From: Azoarcus sp. Aa7
Lineage (GTDB): Bacteria; Pseudomonadota; Gammaproteobacteria; Burkholderiales; Rhodocyclaceae
DNA: 64,000 bases
Direction of reading: 5' to 3'
NCBI RefSeq assembly: GCF_014822185.1
Contig: NZ_QVLR01000024.1
Location: 1 to 64,000 of the forward strand
A program made the position numbers and the translations under genes. Positions within the stretch are counted from its first letter, which is position 1; each line of letters starts with the position of its first letter. The notes under the pieces are model-generated. The model worked only from the letters and a program-made list of their open reading frames with translations, did no database searches and had not been told where the DNA came from. Shown here one piece after another: positions 10,944-18,847 of the stretch.

Positions 10944-13900
10944 AGATGCAGTTGCTGAATAACGGGAATGGAATTCGGGGGAACCGCGCGGGAGAGCAGT
11001 TCTTCGAGGTCGAGATTGACGCTGGTCACCGCCCAGTCGGGTTCTTGGGCAAACGGGCGGGCAATGTAGTAAGGCCCTTCGTGGTGCTCGCCATCGACGA
11101 TCACGACTGCGAGTACGAATTTTTCGCCCTGGTTGAACCCAGCAAATACCTCGTTCTTCGTGACCGTGATCGTGCTCTGACCCTTTGCTCGCCCTTTGAC
11201 CTCGATGTGTCGCGGTTGGGGCAAGCGACCATTGCTTGCGGGCGGCTGCGCAGTGACGTCCCAGCCGCACTTGTCGCGGGAAACGTCGATCACGTGGTGA
11301 CCAAGGGAACGTTCGGCGTCGATTACTGCATTCATGGCGACCCGTTCGATACGCGCCCGTGCCTGAGCATCGACGACCTGACTGCGGAGGTCTTGCCCTG
11401 TCCGACGCTGTGCGATGAGTCCGGCCGGGATAACCAGAGCGCCGCCCACCACCAGCGGGGTAGCGGAAATGACGTGACGGGCTGCTTCGAGTTCCTTCTT
11501 GCGAGTCTCGAGGCGGGCAGTCAGGTCGTCAATCGTGCGGCGTACGTTTTCCAGCGGCAGGCGGACGTCCTTTCCCGCCGCGATGTCCTCCTGCAGCTTG
11601 ATGTAGCGGTCTGACCAGTAATTGATTTCTTTGACGAGGCGTTCCTGGACGGCACGGAGCGTTAGGTCGACGTGCTTTTGGCGGCGGGTCTTGACCTCGG
11701 CATAGTGATCGGGGACGAGGTGCTGCGATGCGTGAGCAAGCGCAATCTGCTCCAGTCGATGAGCATTGCCGTCATCGAGCCATCTGCCATCGATGAGGTC
11801 CCGCACGAGCTCGAAATCGGCCGGGGCAATGGGCGTGAGGTCGAGGTGCGGAGCCCATCCAGCGTTGCTTGCCTGGCCCTGCGGGTCAATCTCGACGAAC
11901 TGCAGTCGGCGCGAGGCGACGCGAGCCTGATCCGCCCCTTCGCGGATGGCATGATCGAGAATGAAACACAGGTGAGGCTCTGTTCCAGAATCGCCAGGTG
12001 CGACCATAATGGCGCCCTGCTTGAGGGTATTGCGGTTCTGTTCCAGGACGATGTCGGTGAGGGCGTGCATCAGGGGGTGACCCGGATGAATGAGACTCGC
12101 CATCTGTGCGCCTGCACGGTCCTTGAGGCGGACTTTGTCCCGCTCGAAACACACGCGGTCGTATCGGGTCAGTACTGGTCCCTCGTAGCGGTAGTCGCGT
12201 CCCGAGATCACCCGGTCGCGCTCGCGCAGGATGGCCGGGACGTGGGGGATTTCCCATCGCCCGCTTTCGCATGGTCGCAGGTCGCCGCCCAACTGCTTGA
12301 ATGCTTCAGTGAAGAACGACCGAATGAAGTGCGGCTGAAGTTTGCGTGCTTCCGCGCGTTCCATCTGCTCACGGACGGCGAAGAGCCGCTCCGCGTTCAT
12401 GACTTCCTTGCAAAGTGCCTGACGCTCGATGATTTCACGAAGGTGCGCTGTGTTGAGCGCTCCTTCGACCTTGCGGTACAGCCGTTCACGCACCTCCGGG
12501 TCTTCCCCATACCGGATCGCCTCGATCAGCAGTTCCCTGAGGGACTTGTCCTCGAACACTTCCCCGAGGATGTCGAACACCCGCCCGCCAAGAGCTTCGC
12601 GCTCGACCTCTAGCTTCTCGAACAGCCGACGGAAGACGTCACCTTCGCGGGTCTCTGCCGCCACCATGTTCCAGAGATGGCATACCTCGCTTTGCCCGAT
12701 ACGGTGAATACGTCCGAATCGCTGCTCCAGGCGGTTCGGATTCCACGGCAGGTCGTAATTGACCATGAGGTTCGCGTTTTGAAGGTTTACACCTTCCCCG
12801 GCCGCGTCGGTTGCGATCAGCACGCGCACTACCGGGTCGTTGCGGAACTGCTCCTGTATCTTGCGTCGATCTTCACGGCGAACCCCGCCGTGAATCGCGC
12901 CGACAGCCTCGGTCGATCCGAGGACATTCTGTATACGGCGAACGAGATAGTTCAGCGTGTCACGGTGCTCGGTGAAGATGATGAGCTTGCGCTGCCGACC
13001 GTCGGCGTCATGCATTTCCGGAGTGTTCTGGAGAAGACGCGACAGCTCGTCCCACTTGCGATCCTGCTCTGAATGTACGACGCCCTTCGCCTGCTCTTCG
13101 AGCTCGCGCAGGATGAAGATTTCCGCTTCGAGTTCTTGAATGGTCTGGGCTGCAGTCGCCTGATCGACGACCGCTTCTTCAAAGTCCTCGAACGCCTCGC
13201 CCGACATCTCGTCAGCGGCGTCGTCGAGGTTGTCCGGAGTCTTCGTCTTCCAGTTGTCGAGGACCGACTGGCCGCGTTGCCCTAATTTAAGCTGGCGAAG
13301 CTCTTGATCGAGGCGGTGGTGCCGACGCTTGAGCGACTGGTAGATCGCCTCTGGGCTGGATGCAAGGCGACGTTGCAGGGCTGTCAGTGCGAACCCGACG
13401 GTCCCACGTCTGCCTCCGTCTTCCAGCCGTTCGGCACGATTCATTTCCTCTTTGACGTAGGTGGTGACCGCGGCATACAGGGCGGCCTCGATGTCGGAGA
13501 GGGTGTAATTGACGGTGTAGGCGCGACGCTCGGGAAACAGCGGTGACCCGTCGAACTTCAGCAGTTCTTCCTTGACCATGCGCCGCATCAGGTCCGAGAC
13601 ATCGACCTTGTGGGCACCATCGCGGAATTTGCCGTAAAACCGGTCCGAGTCCAGCAAGGACAGGAAGATCTGGAAGTCCTCCTCCTTGCCGTTGTGGGGT
13701 GTCGCCGTCATCAGGAGGAAGTGACGGCAGATCGATCCCAACAGTTTGCCCAGCTTGAACCGTTTCGTTTCGTTCAGCTTGCTGCCGAACCAGTTGGCGG
13801 AGAGCTTGTGGGCTTCGTCGACGACGATCAGGTCCCAGTGGGTCAGTCCGAGCTTGGTTTGCAGGTCATCGGCACGCGAGAGCTGGTCAAGGCGAGCGAC

Positions 13901-14506
13901 CATGAGGTCGTGATCGTCGAAGGGGTTGCCGCTGTGGGAGAGTTGTTCAAGTTCGCGCGAGAAGATCGAGAACGTCAGGCCAAACTTCTCGCGCATCTCG
14001 TCCTGCCACTGTTCGACCAGGCTTCCGGGCGCGACGATCAGTACCCGCTTCGCGTCCGCACGCATGAGCAGTTCGCGAATCAGCAGGCCCGCCATGATGG
14101 TCTTGCCCGCACCGGGATCGTCGGCGAGGACATACCGGAGGGGTTGCCGTGGCAGCATCGACTCATAGACCGCGGTGATCTGGTGAGGCAGGGGCTCCAC
14201 GTTGGACGTGTGCACTGCCATCATCGGATCGAAGAGGTGGGCGAGATTGATCCGGTACGCTTCGGCGGCGAGCTTGAATGCCTCGCCAGGCGCGTCGAAT
14301 GCCCAGGGGCGGCCGGCTTCAGCCAGGGACAGGTTCGCTTCATCCGAGCGGAACAGCATCCGCTCGCGCGACTCGCCGTTGGGGAGCCGGTAGTTGACGG
14401 TGATGGCGTCGGGGCCTACGGGCTCGACGAAGCGGATGGTAACGACGACGCCGGGTTCGATGCCGGTGATAACCGCCTGCTTCCTGATGTCCTCAAGCTT
14501 GACCAT
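10940..14506 (-). CDS. SNF2-type helicase with C-terminal DUF3883-like domain
   Basis: First gene of the operon, 1188 aa. A superfamily 2 SNF2-like motor occupies about 100-640: Walker A (DDPGAGKT) near 129-136, DEAH at 230-233, [10 protein letters not shown] as motif III, and a helicase C domain ending in the [10 protein letters not shown] motif. The middle is helical. Residues about 1060-1170 (RHIEVKGRA and ITVTKNE) match DUF3883, a PD-(D/E)XK-like domain found in restriction and defence proteins. A GAGG ribosome site lies just upstream of ATG 14506. It probably translocates on DNA and couples recognition to the methylase and nucleases (inference). Confidence 0.93.
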   Translation of the reverse strand: MVKLEDIRKQAVITGIEPGVVVTIRFVEPVGPDAITVNYRLPNGESRERMLFRSDEANLSLAEAGRPWAFDAPGEAFKLAAEAYRINLAHLFDPMMAVHTSNVEPLPHQITAVYESMLPRQPLRYVLADDPGAGKTIMAGLLIRELLMRADAKRVLIVAPGSLVEQWQDEMREKFGLTFSIFSRELEQLSHSGNPFDDHDLMVARLDQLSRADDLQTKLGLTHWDLIVVDEAHKLSANWFGSKLNETKRFKLGKLLGSICRHFLLMTATPHNGKEEDFQIFLSLLDSDRFYGKFRDGAHKVDVSDLMRRMVKEELLKFDGSPLFPERRAYTVNYTLSDIEAALYAAVTTYVKEEMNRAERLEDGGRRGTVGFALTALQRRLASSPEAIYQSLKRRHHRLDQELRQLKLGQRGQSVLDNWKTKTPDNLDDAADEMSGEAFEDFEEAVVDQATAAQTIQELEAEIFILRELEEQAKGVVHSEQDRKWDELSRLLQNTPEMHDADGRQRKLIIFTEHRDTLNYLVRRIQNVLGSTEAVGAIHGGVRREDRRKIQEQFRNDPVVRVLIATDAAGEGVNLQNANLMVNYDLPWNPNRLEQRFGRIHRIGQSEVCHLWNMVAAETREGDVFRRLFEKLEVEREALGGRVFDILGEVFEDKSLRELLIEAIRYGEDPEVRERLYRKVEGALNTAHLREIIERQALCKEVMNAERLFAVREQMERAEARKLQPHFIRSFFTEAFKQLGGDLRPCESGRWEIPHVPAILRERDRVISGRDYRYEGPVLTRYDRVCFERDKVRLKDRAGAQMASLIHPGHPLMHALTDIVLEQNRNTLKQGAIMVAPGDSGTEPHLCFILDHAIREGADQARVASRRLQFVEIDPQGQASNAGWAPHLDLTPIAPADFELVRDLIDGRWLDDGNAHRLEQIALAHASQHLVPDHYAEVKTRRQKHVDLTLRAVQERLVKEINYWSDRYIKLQEDIAAGKDVRLPLENVRRTIDDLTARLETRKKELEAARHVISATPLVVGGALVIPAGLIAQRRTGQDLRSQVVDAQARARIERVAMNAVIDAERSLGHHVIDVSRDKCGWDVTAQPPASNGRLPQPRHIEVKGRAKGQSTITVTKNEVFAGFNQGEKFVLAVVIVDGEHHEGPYYIARPFAQEPDWAVTSVNLDLEELLSRAVPPNSIPVIQQLHL

Positions 14507-14967
14507 GATCCTCGGTGATGTGCAGAACAGTCATCGTGTTGGAATCGCCGAAATATCCAGGCCGCGTTCCCCGTCTCGTGGCGATTGACGTTGGTCTATG
14601 CCAAGCCTACCGACACGACATTATTTCAAATTGCGTCGAGTTCGTATGCCCATTTCGAGCAGTCGTTGCGCGGATGCCAGTATCCATCACGAAGTGGCTC
14701 ACCAGGTGAGCCTCAGTTCCTGAGTATAAGGAAAGCGCGGGGGAGGTCGCGTCCATGACACGTCAAAGGCCCTCGAATGCTTATGGTGTTTCTAAGGGGA
14801 ACAACCTTTGTGGGGCGCAACGTCCGGCTCGGTGGTTGCATCTCGATTGAAGTTGATAGGCACTTCGGTGACAACGGGGTGTCGGGACTGTCCAAGAACG
14901 CTTCCCGATACTGCTTGCTGGTGTCACCAATCGGTGATGCTCAACTGCATGCAGAATCGGAGGAGCA
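14507..14967 (+). promoter_or_regulatory. Divergent intergenic region between defence operon and regulators
   Basis: These 461 bp separate the helicase start from the first regulator and must hold the promoters of both. I see no convincing protein gene. Short motifs recur: TCGGTGATG at 14512-14520 and again at 14931-14939, GGTGACA at 14867-14873, and the palindrome TGGTGTCACCA at 14919-14929. They look like operator half-sites for the adjacent regulators. I could not assign -35/-10 boxes with confidence on either strand. Confidence 0.45.
14919..14929. promoter_or_regulatory. Perfect 11-bp palindrome, candidate operator
   Basis: TGGTGTCACCA is symmetric around its central base and lies 39 bp before the ATG of the first regulator. 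Related half-sites occur at 14867 (GGTGACA), 15403 (GGTGACC) and 15441 (TGTCACC), so both regulator genes have them upstream. Binding by the regulators is inferred. Confidence 0.35.
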
Positions 14968-15363
14968 ATGAGTAAGTCCATGATGAGGAAACCGACGGTT
15001 GCCGAATTCCTGACCCGCAAGATCGATGAGTCGAGCAAGACGCAGAAGGAAATCGCGACCGAAATCGGCTACGAGAACCCGAACATCATCACGATGTTCA
15101 AGAACGGTAGCACCAAGCTCCCGCTGAACACGGTTGGTCCAATGGCGTTGTCCCTCGGCGAAGATCCCAAGTACCTGCTGAGGCTAGTGATGTCCGAGTA
15201 TTTTCCGGCGACACTGGCCGCGGTTGAGGATTGTCTCGGTACAACCATACTGACCGCAAAGGAGCACGCGCTGATCGAGGCAATCAGACGGTCCTCGCAC
15301 CATACCGATCCGTCGATTCTGGTGTTCGAGGGGAAGGACATGGTGGGCTTCACCTTGGCGTGA
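14968..15363 (+). CDS. XRE-like helix-turn-helix regulator, copy 1
   Basis: This 131-aa protein begins at ATG 14968 with an AGGAG site 4 bp upstream. Residues about 10-65 form a lambda-repressor-like helix-turn-helix (TQKEIATEIGYENPNIITMFKNG as the core). The rest is a short helical domain ending ILVFEGKDMVGFTLA. It is a paralogue of the next gene, with the same length and the same ending pattern. It is transcribed away from the defence-type operon, so control of that operon is likely but unproven. The small size and absence of an enzymatic domain argue for a simple DNA-binding regulator. Confidence 0.8.
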   Translation: MSKSMMRKPTVAEFLTRKIDESSKTQKEIATEIGYENPNIITMFKNGSTKLPLNTVGPMALSLGEDPKYLLRLVMSEYFPATLAAVEDCLGTTILTAKEHALIEAIRRSSHHTDPSILVFEGKDMVGFTLA

Positions 15364-15485
15364 CAAGGGGCGTCGATGGTCGGGGGGGGGCTTGCCCGCG
15401 TTGGTGACCCTCCAACTTGCGCTACCGATACTGATCGACGTGTCACCGCGTTGGGGGCACGTCAATCTTTCGGGAGGTGTCGAAC

Positions 15486-15881
15486 ATGGGAACTGTCATA
15501 TCGCATCGGCTCACCGTCGCTGAGTTCGTGAAGCGCAAACTGGTGGCCACAGGCCGTTCGTTGGAGGACGTTGCAGTTGAGATGGGGGTCTCGGACGCCG
15601 AGATGTTGATGGGGGTAGTCGAGGGGCGGGAGCATCTGCCCGCGCAGCTTGTTTATCCCCTGGCTCGTTGCCTTGATGTCGATCCCGCGCATCTGATGAG
15701 GATATTCCTGCGTGATTACCTGCCTGATGTCGAGCAGGCGATTCACGACTGCGGCGGCAGGATGGTCGTCACCGAACGGGAGCGCTCCCTGCTCATCGCG
15801 TATCAGAAGTGCACTGCCGATGACGATCCGGAGGTTCTGATCTTTGAGGACAAACAGGTTGTCGCGTTGGCCTTGAAGTGA
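15486..15881 (+). CDS. XRE-like helix-turn-helix regulator, copy 2
   Basis: This protein is 131 aa from ATG 15486, which has a GGGAGG site 8 bp upstream; a GTG at 15477 is in frame but badly placed. Its helix-turn-helix region (about 10-60, SLEDVAVEMGVSDAEMLMGVVEG) and its ending VLIFEDKQVVALALK parallel the preceding gene. The two are therefore a tandem duplication that has diverged strongly in the recognition helix. They may bind different operators or form a heteromer. The 122-bp gap between them carries GGTGAC-type half-sites. Confidence 0.78.
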   Translation: MGTVISHRLTVAEFVKRKLVATGRSLEDVAVEMGVSDAEMLMGVVEGREHLPAQLVYPLARCLDVDPAHLMRIFLRDYLPDVEQAIHDCGGRMVVTERERSLLIAYQKCTADDDPEVLIFEDKQVVALALK

Positions 15882-16457
15882 GGGGGCGTCCGTTGATCGG
15901 TGGGCCTCCTGGTTTGATGCCGGTAGTGGTGCGCAGCGTGCGCACCGCCCGAGAAGACCTTTCTAGATAAAGCCGGGTCGGGAGAACTTCCCTAATTTCC
16001 CTGCCCCGAGCGGGCGCGTAACCGCGCCCGCTCCCTTCCCGTCATGTTCAGGGTGAGCGAAGCGAACCCCCCGGGGAGCCTGCACGCCGCGACCTTCTAC
16101 GAAGCTGTGGGTGTAAATGACAACGGTATTTGTTATGTCAATGTAGGGGGTGAGGATGAAAGAGACTTGGGTTGTTATCCGGGTTTCCTGTTCTTGATGG
16201 ATTCTATTTTTCCATTCTGTGTGATCTCTGATACTCGGTAGGTACTATGTGTTACCCAGTCGCGGTTCGAAGAAAAATGCCCAGAAGGCCAACGACGACG
16301 CGGGATTTGGCTTGCCGGCAGCTGAAATTCAAGTGATGCGCTGCTGGTGCTCATACAGTCAGGAGACGATCAGGATCTCGCGGTGACATGGTTGCGGGGC
16401 GCTCGGCATCTGCTGGTGATCTGCTCGATGCCCGGCGCAACCACGCACTGGAATGGT
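15882..16457. other. Intergenic stretch with two hairpins, no supported gene
   Basis: These 576 bp separate the second regulator from the convergent 369-aa gene. They hold two perfect hairpins: GGTGCGCA/TGCGCACC at 15928-15946, and an 11-bp stem GAGCGGGCGCG with a TAAC loop at 16008-16033. An open frame at 16044-16241 (65 codons) lacks a ribosome site and a recognisable motif, and I do not call it. The middle part is less GC-rich than its surroundings. Confidence 0.5.
16008..16033 (+). terminator. Strong hairpin, possible terminator of regulator genes
   Basis: An 11-bp perfect stem (GAGCGGGCGCG with its complement) closes a 4-nt TAAC loop 127 bp after the second regulator. It is followed by CCTTCCC and not by a T-run, so efficient intrinsic termination is doubtful. 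A second 8-bp hairpin lies at 15928-15946. Confidence 0.35.
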
Positions 16458-17567
16458 TCATGACGCGGATGCGCTGCGCGGCGAAGCCGAATGGATAAAC
16501 TTTCGGTCGAGCAGCCACCTTTGCCGTCTCGTCATCTGCTGCTTGCCGAGTTCCAGGTCGAACGCCTGTTCGGCGACTGCCATGGCGCGGTTTGGGTCGC
16601 CATCGGCCAGCAGCAGCGCATGGCATGTGTGCACCATGTCGGCGTCCGAGCATCGCTGACGGCACTGGGGTTCCTTGAGGGCTGCGCGAATCCTCCCACG
16701 CAGTTCTTCGATCAGCTTCCGGATGTCTTGCTGGCGTTGCCGAGCCGCACGCGTGCCAATCATCTTCAGCAAGAGCATCTCGTGTCGGGTCAGCCCCAAC
16801 AGCGTTGCCTTATTGTTGAGATCGCCCATCGTGGACACGAATGTTGCGGCTTCGTCGAAGTTGAACTGATCGCCGAAGACACGCGAGGCTTTGGGTCCCA
16901 AGGGTCTGAACCCGCTTTCATGAAGCCAATGCAGGTCGATGACTTGCAGATCGTTGCTGGCGGTCTCCTGCTCGTGGGTGAGCTTGGCGCCCCTCATGTT
17001 GAGGTTGATCCATTCGCGGAGGACTGGGGGCATGGCTTGTCGCTCATTGAGTGTGATGGCCAATGCGCAGGCTTGCGCCCGTGCCGCGAGATACCCGCGC
17101 GTGTGGGTTCCGGGGGTGAATGGCCTATCCAAACTGCCGATGAGTGCCAGGAGTGCGGCGGTGAGATCCTCGTTGCTCGTGTCTCTAGCGCAAACCCGTT
17201 CTCGCTGGAAGTCCTCGCTCCGGTGAGGAAATATATATGGAGCGGTCGGTGCGCGGCTGACCGTGCCCTCGGTTGGCTCAGTTGTGGCGGGGTCGCTCGC
17301 AGCAGATTCGGCATTAACGGCGGCGCCCGTCAACGTTACCACTGCGGTCTTTCGTGCCAGGGCTTCAAGATGTACTTGAGGGAGTGCGCCTGCAGTATGA
17401 GGCGCGGGTTTGGTTCGTTCGTCACAATCGTCACCCAAGGTGGCAAGTATCGCGTCGACGTCGATGTGGTCCTCCTCTAGGTCGTTCGGTTTCGATGAGT
17501 ATGCATTCGTGGGGCGAAGATATTCGCGGAGTTGCCCATCACGGCACCAATTAGCGGCCTTCATCAT
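16458..17567 (-). CDS. Unrecognised island protein (369 aa)
   Basis: I do not recognise this protein. Residues 1-110 are hydrophilic, with Ala, Thr and Pro richness suggesting a disordered N-terminus. Residues about 120-345 look helical, with long amphipathic segments, and the C-terminus is basic (MTRRQRWLLDRK). There is no membrane segment or nucleotide-binding motif. The start ATG at 17567 overlaps the stop of the AlpA-like gene (ATGA), so the two are co-translated. That arrangement is common in integrative elements, where the gene after an AlpA regulator can be a replication or mobilisation factor. No such function can be shown here. Confidence 0.65.
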   Translation of the reverse strand: MMKAANWCRDGQLREYLRPTNAYSSKPNDLEEDHIDVDAILATLGDDCDERTKPAPHTAGALPQVHLEALARKTAVVTLTGAAVNAESAASDPATTEPTEGTVSRAPTAPYIFPHRSEDFQRERVCARDTSNEDLTAALLALIGSLDRPFTPGTHTRGYLAARAQACALAITLNERQAMPPVLREWINLNMRGAKLTHEQETASNDLQVIDLHWLHESGFRPLGPKASRVFGDQFNFDEAATFVSTMGDLNNKATLLGLTRHEMLLLKMIGTRAARQRQQDIRKLIEELRGRIRAALKEPQCRQRCSDADMVHTCHALLLADGDPNRAMAVAEQAFDLELGKQQMTRRQRWLLDRKFIHSASPRSASAS

Positions 17568-17773
17568 GCTGCCTCCTGCTGGACCAGGTTGGCCTCGATG
17601 AACGCCTGGATATCAGACAGGCGGTACATGACGCGTCGGCCGATCTTGACGAAGGGGAGGGCGTAGCGGCCGTTGCTGGCCCAGCAGGCGAGCGTCTGGG
17701 GGCGAACGCCCAGTGCGGCTGCTGCTTCGTCACGGTTGAGGAGACGAGGCAGTTCGATGATTTTCGATGACAT
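17564..17773 (-). CDS. AlpA-like helix-turn-helix protein (excisionase/regulator)
   Basis: This 69-aa protein has a MerR/AlpA-type winged helix (LLNRDEAAAALGVRPQTLACW, then the wing PFVKIGRRVMYRLSDIQAFI). The family includes AlpA regulators and excisionases that act with site-specific integrases of integrated elements. It starts at ATG 17773 and overlaps the next gene by 4 bp. A perfect palindrome lies about 77 bp upstream and may be its operator. With the tRNA-Met about 1 kb away, it supports an integrative element at this end. Confidence 0.78.
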   Translation of the reverse strand: MSSKIIELPRLLNRDEAAAALGVRPQTLACWASNGRYALPFVKIGRRVMYRLSDIQAFIEANLVQQEAA

Positions 17774-17849
17774 ATCTGGAACTCCGGGTAGATGCCGCCG
17801 GCTTGACGGCTGCTCGGAGTTTCCTGATATCCACAGTCGGCATCGTTCC

Positions 17850-17864
17850 GACTAAGACTTAGTC
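17850..17864. promoter_or_regulatory. Perfect 15-bp palindrome upstream of AlpA-like gene
   Basis: GACTAAGACTTAGTC is symmetric about its centre, and a further partial copy (GACTTAA) starts at 17871. It sits between the AlpA-like start and the stop of the 245-aa gene. It is A/T-richer than its surroundings, and no T-run follows on either strand, so an operator is more likely than a terminator. Confidence 0.4.
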
Positions 17865-17873
17865 AGTGCTGAC

Positions 17874-18611
17874 TTAATCTTTGTCGGTAGAGTAGTTCTT
17901 CGCCTCTCGCACCGCGCTACGGATGCACTGTTCGACGGCGCGGTGTGAGAACCCGGTTGTTTCCTCGGGTGGCATGCCGATGGTGTCGCGGAGGGCATGG
18001 ATGTGATCCGCTAAACCTGCGCTGTTGAACTCCCCGCCACGAGTGAGTCGGGTAATTTCCTCGCTGGCGACGTTTCTCGCCAGTTCCTGGATCACAAAGC
18101 CCAGGATCGCAAGTCGCTTCTCTTCGTGATGCTTGCCCGTGCCCTCATATGCTGCTGCAGTCTCGGGTTGTTCGGTCGGTGTCGTCGCATCGGGAGCGTC
18201 CGCTGCATCAGAATGAGACTGCGATGAAACGAAACGCACGAGTCGTGAACTCGGAGTGATCAGTCCCCGTTCTTGTGCCCATCGAACTACGTCATGGGCG
18301 CGAATCATCGGCGCGTCTTTTTTGCTCTCGGCAATCGCTCTCGTGAGCAGAATCAAGTCGTCGCTGGCGGATGGGTCGTGAGGGTTGAAGTCGTCGATCG
18401 ATCGTTGGTCGATCGTGTGCGAGAGAGTGATGCCGACCTTCGCAAGCCCATCCGAGATTTTTCCCGGTTTACAGCCGCGAATGAGGCAGGCCGCTTCAAA
18501 GGGTGTCCAGAGGTCGAGTCGGCTGTAGCCGTCCAGGAAGTCGTCGCTCTCGGTAAGATAGAACTCGATCCGGTCTGGCCATTGGGCTTCGTTGGGGGCA
18601 ATTGACGTCAT
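17874..18611 (-). CDS. Unrecognised island protein (245 aa)
   Basis: I do not recognise this protein. It is acidic and begins MTSIAPNEAQWPDRIEFYL at ATG 18611; a GTG at 18617 is also possible. An N-terminal region (1-115) includes LWTPFEAACLIRGCKPG, resembling proteins annotated only as hypothetical in integrative elements. A Ser/Ala/Thr-rich linker (about 120-160) leads to a helical C-terminal part. It is the gene closest to the tRNA-Met, where an integrase would be expected, but it has no tyrosine-recombinase motif. It is probably cargo or an accessory protein of the element. Confidence 0.6.
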   Translation of the reverse strand: MTSIAPNEAQWPDRIEFYLTESDDFLDGYSRLDLWTPFEAACLIRGCKPGKISDGLAKVGITLSHTIDQRSIDDFNPHDPSASDDLILLTRAIAESKKDAPMIRAHDVVRWAQERGLITPSSRLVRFVSSQSHSDAADAPDATTPTEQPETAAAYEGTGKHHEEKRLAILGFVIQELARNVASEEITRLTRGGEFNSAGLADHIHALRDTIGMPPEETTGFSHRAVEQCIRSAVREAKNYSTDKD

Positions 18612-18649
18612 CTGCACCGTGTCCCACGTGACGCGTTTAGTGAGGCGGC

Positions 18650-18668
18650 GCTACCCCAGTGCTACCCC
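18650..18668. repeat. Tandem GCTACCCC direct repeat near tRNA 3' end
   Basis: GCTACCCC occurs at 18650-18657 and 18661-18668, an 11-bp period, about 50 bp from the tRNA 3' end. Short direct repeats in this position can be integrase arm-binding sites. That reading is inference. Confidence 0.35.
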
Positions 18669-18678
18669 GATCGGAAAT

Positions 18679-18707
18679 GAAAAAGGGCTGCATTGCTGCA
18701 ACCCTTT
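18679..18707 (-). terminator. Rho-independent terminator of tRNA-Met
   Basis: On the minus strand an 11-bp stem (AAAGGGTTGCA with TGCAGCCCTTT, one G-U pair) and a GCAA loop are followed by a T-run. It lies 9 bp beyond the tRNA 3' end and fits termination of the tRNA transcript. Confidence 0.8.
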
Positions 18708-18715
18708 GAAAATAC

Positions 18716-18792
18716 TGGTGGTGATGGGCGGAATCGAACCGCCGACCTATGGGTTATGAATCCATCGCTCTAACCGTCTGAGCTACATCACC
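18716..18792 (-). tRNA. tRNA-Met (CAT anticodon), CCA encoded
   Basis: The minus strand folds into a 77-nt cloverleaf. The acceptor stem is GGTGATG paired with CATCACC, the discriminator is A, and the genome encodes the CCA end. The D-arm contains AGCTCAGACGGTTAGAGC, the anticodon loop is TTCATAA, and the T-loop is GGTTCGATTCC. The CAT anticodon fits elongator Met; an Ile2 tRNA with modified CAT cannot be excluded by eye. The first acceptor pair is G-C, unlike the mismatched initiator. Its 3' end faces the accessory region, the usual polarity for an integration site. Confidence 0.9.
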
Positions 18793-18847
18793 GCTCGAGC
18801 CTGCTAATATAGCGTTTTGGGAAACCGCGCGTCAACACCGAGTAACG

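Noticed and set aside
10944-11270. N-terminal extension of the DUF262 gene
   Set aside because: It lies wholly inside the helicase gene and reads as low-complexity basic sequence; ATG 10943 starts the conserved domain.
1309-14506. Assignment of the operon to DISARM or BREX
   Set aside because: No DUF1998 or PLD protein for DISARM and no PglZ or BrxC-like set for BREX; DUF1156 and DUF499 point elsewhere.
14777-14971. 64-codon frame in the divergent region
   Set aside because: No ribosome site, overlaps candidate operators and the start of the first regulator.
16044-16241. 65-codon open frame after the hairpin
   Set aside because: No ribosome site, no recognisable motif and a start inside a composition change.
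17874-18611. Integrase next to the tRNA
   Set aside because: The protein has no R-HxxR-Y recombinase residues.
18716-18792. tRNA-Ile2 with CAT anticodon
   Set aside because: Body sequence looks more like elongator Met, though this cannot be settled by eye.
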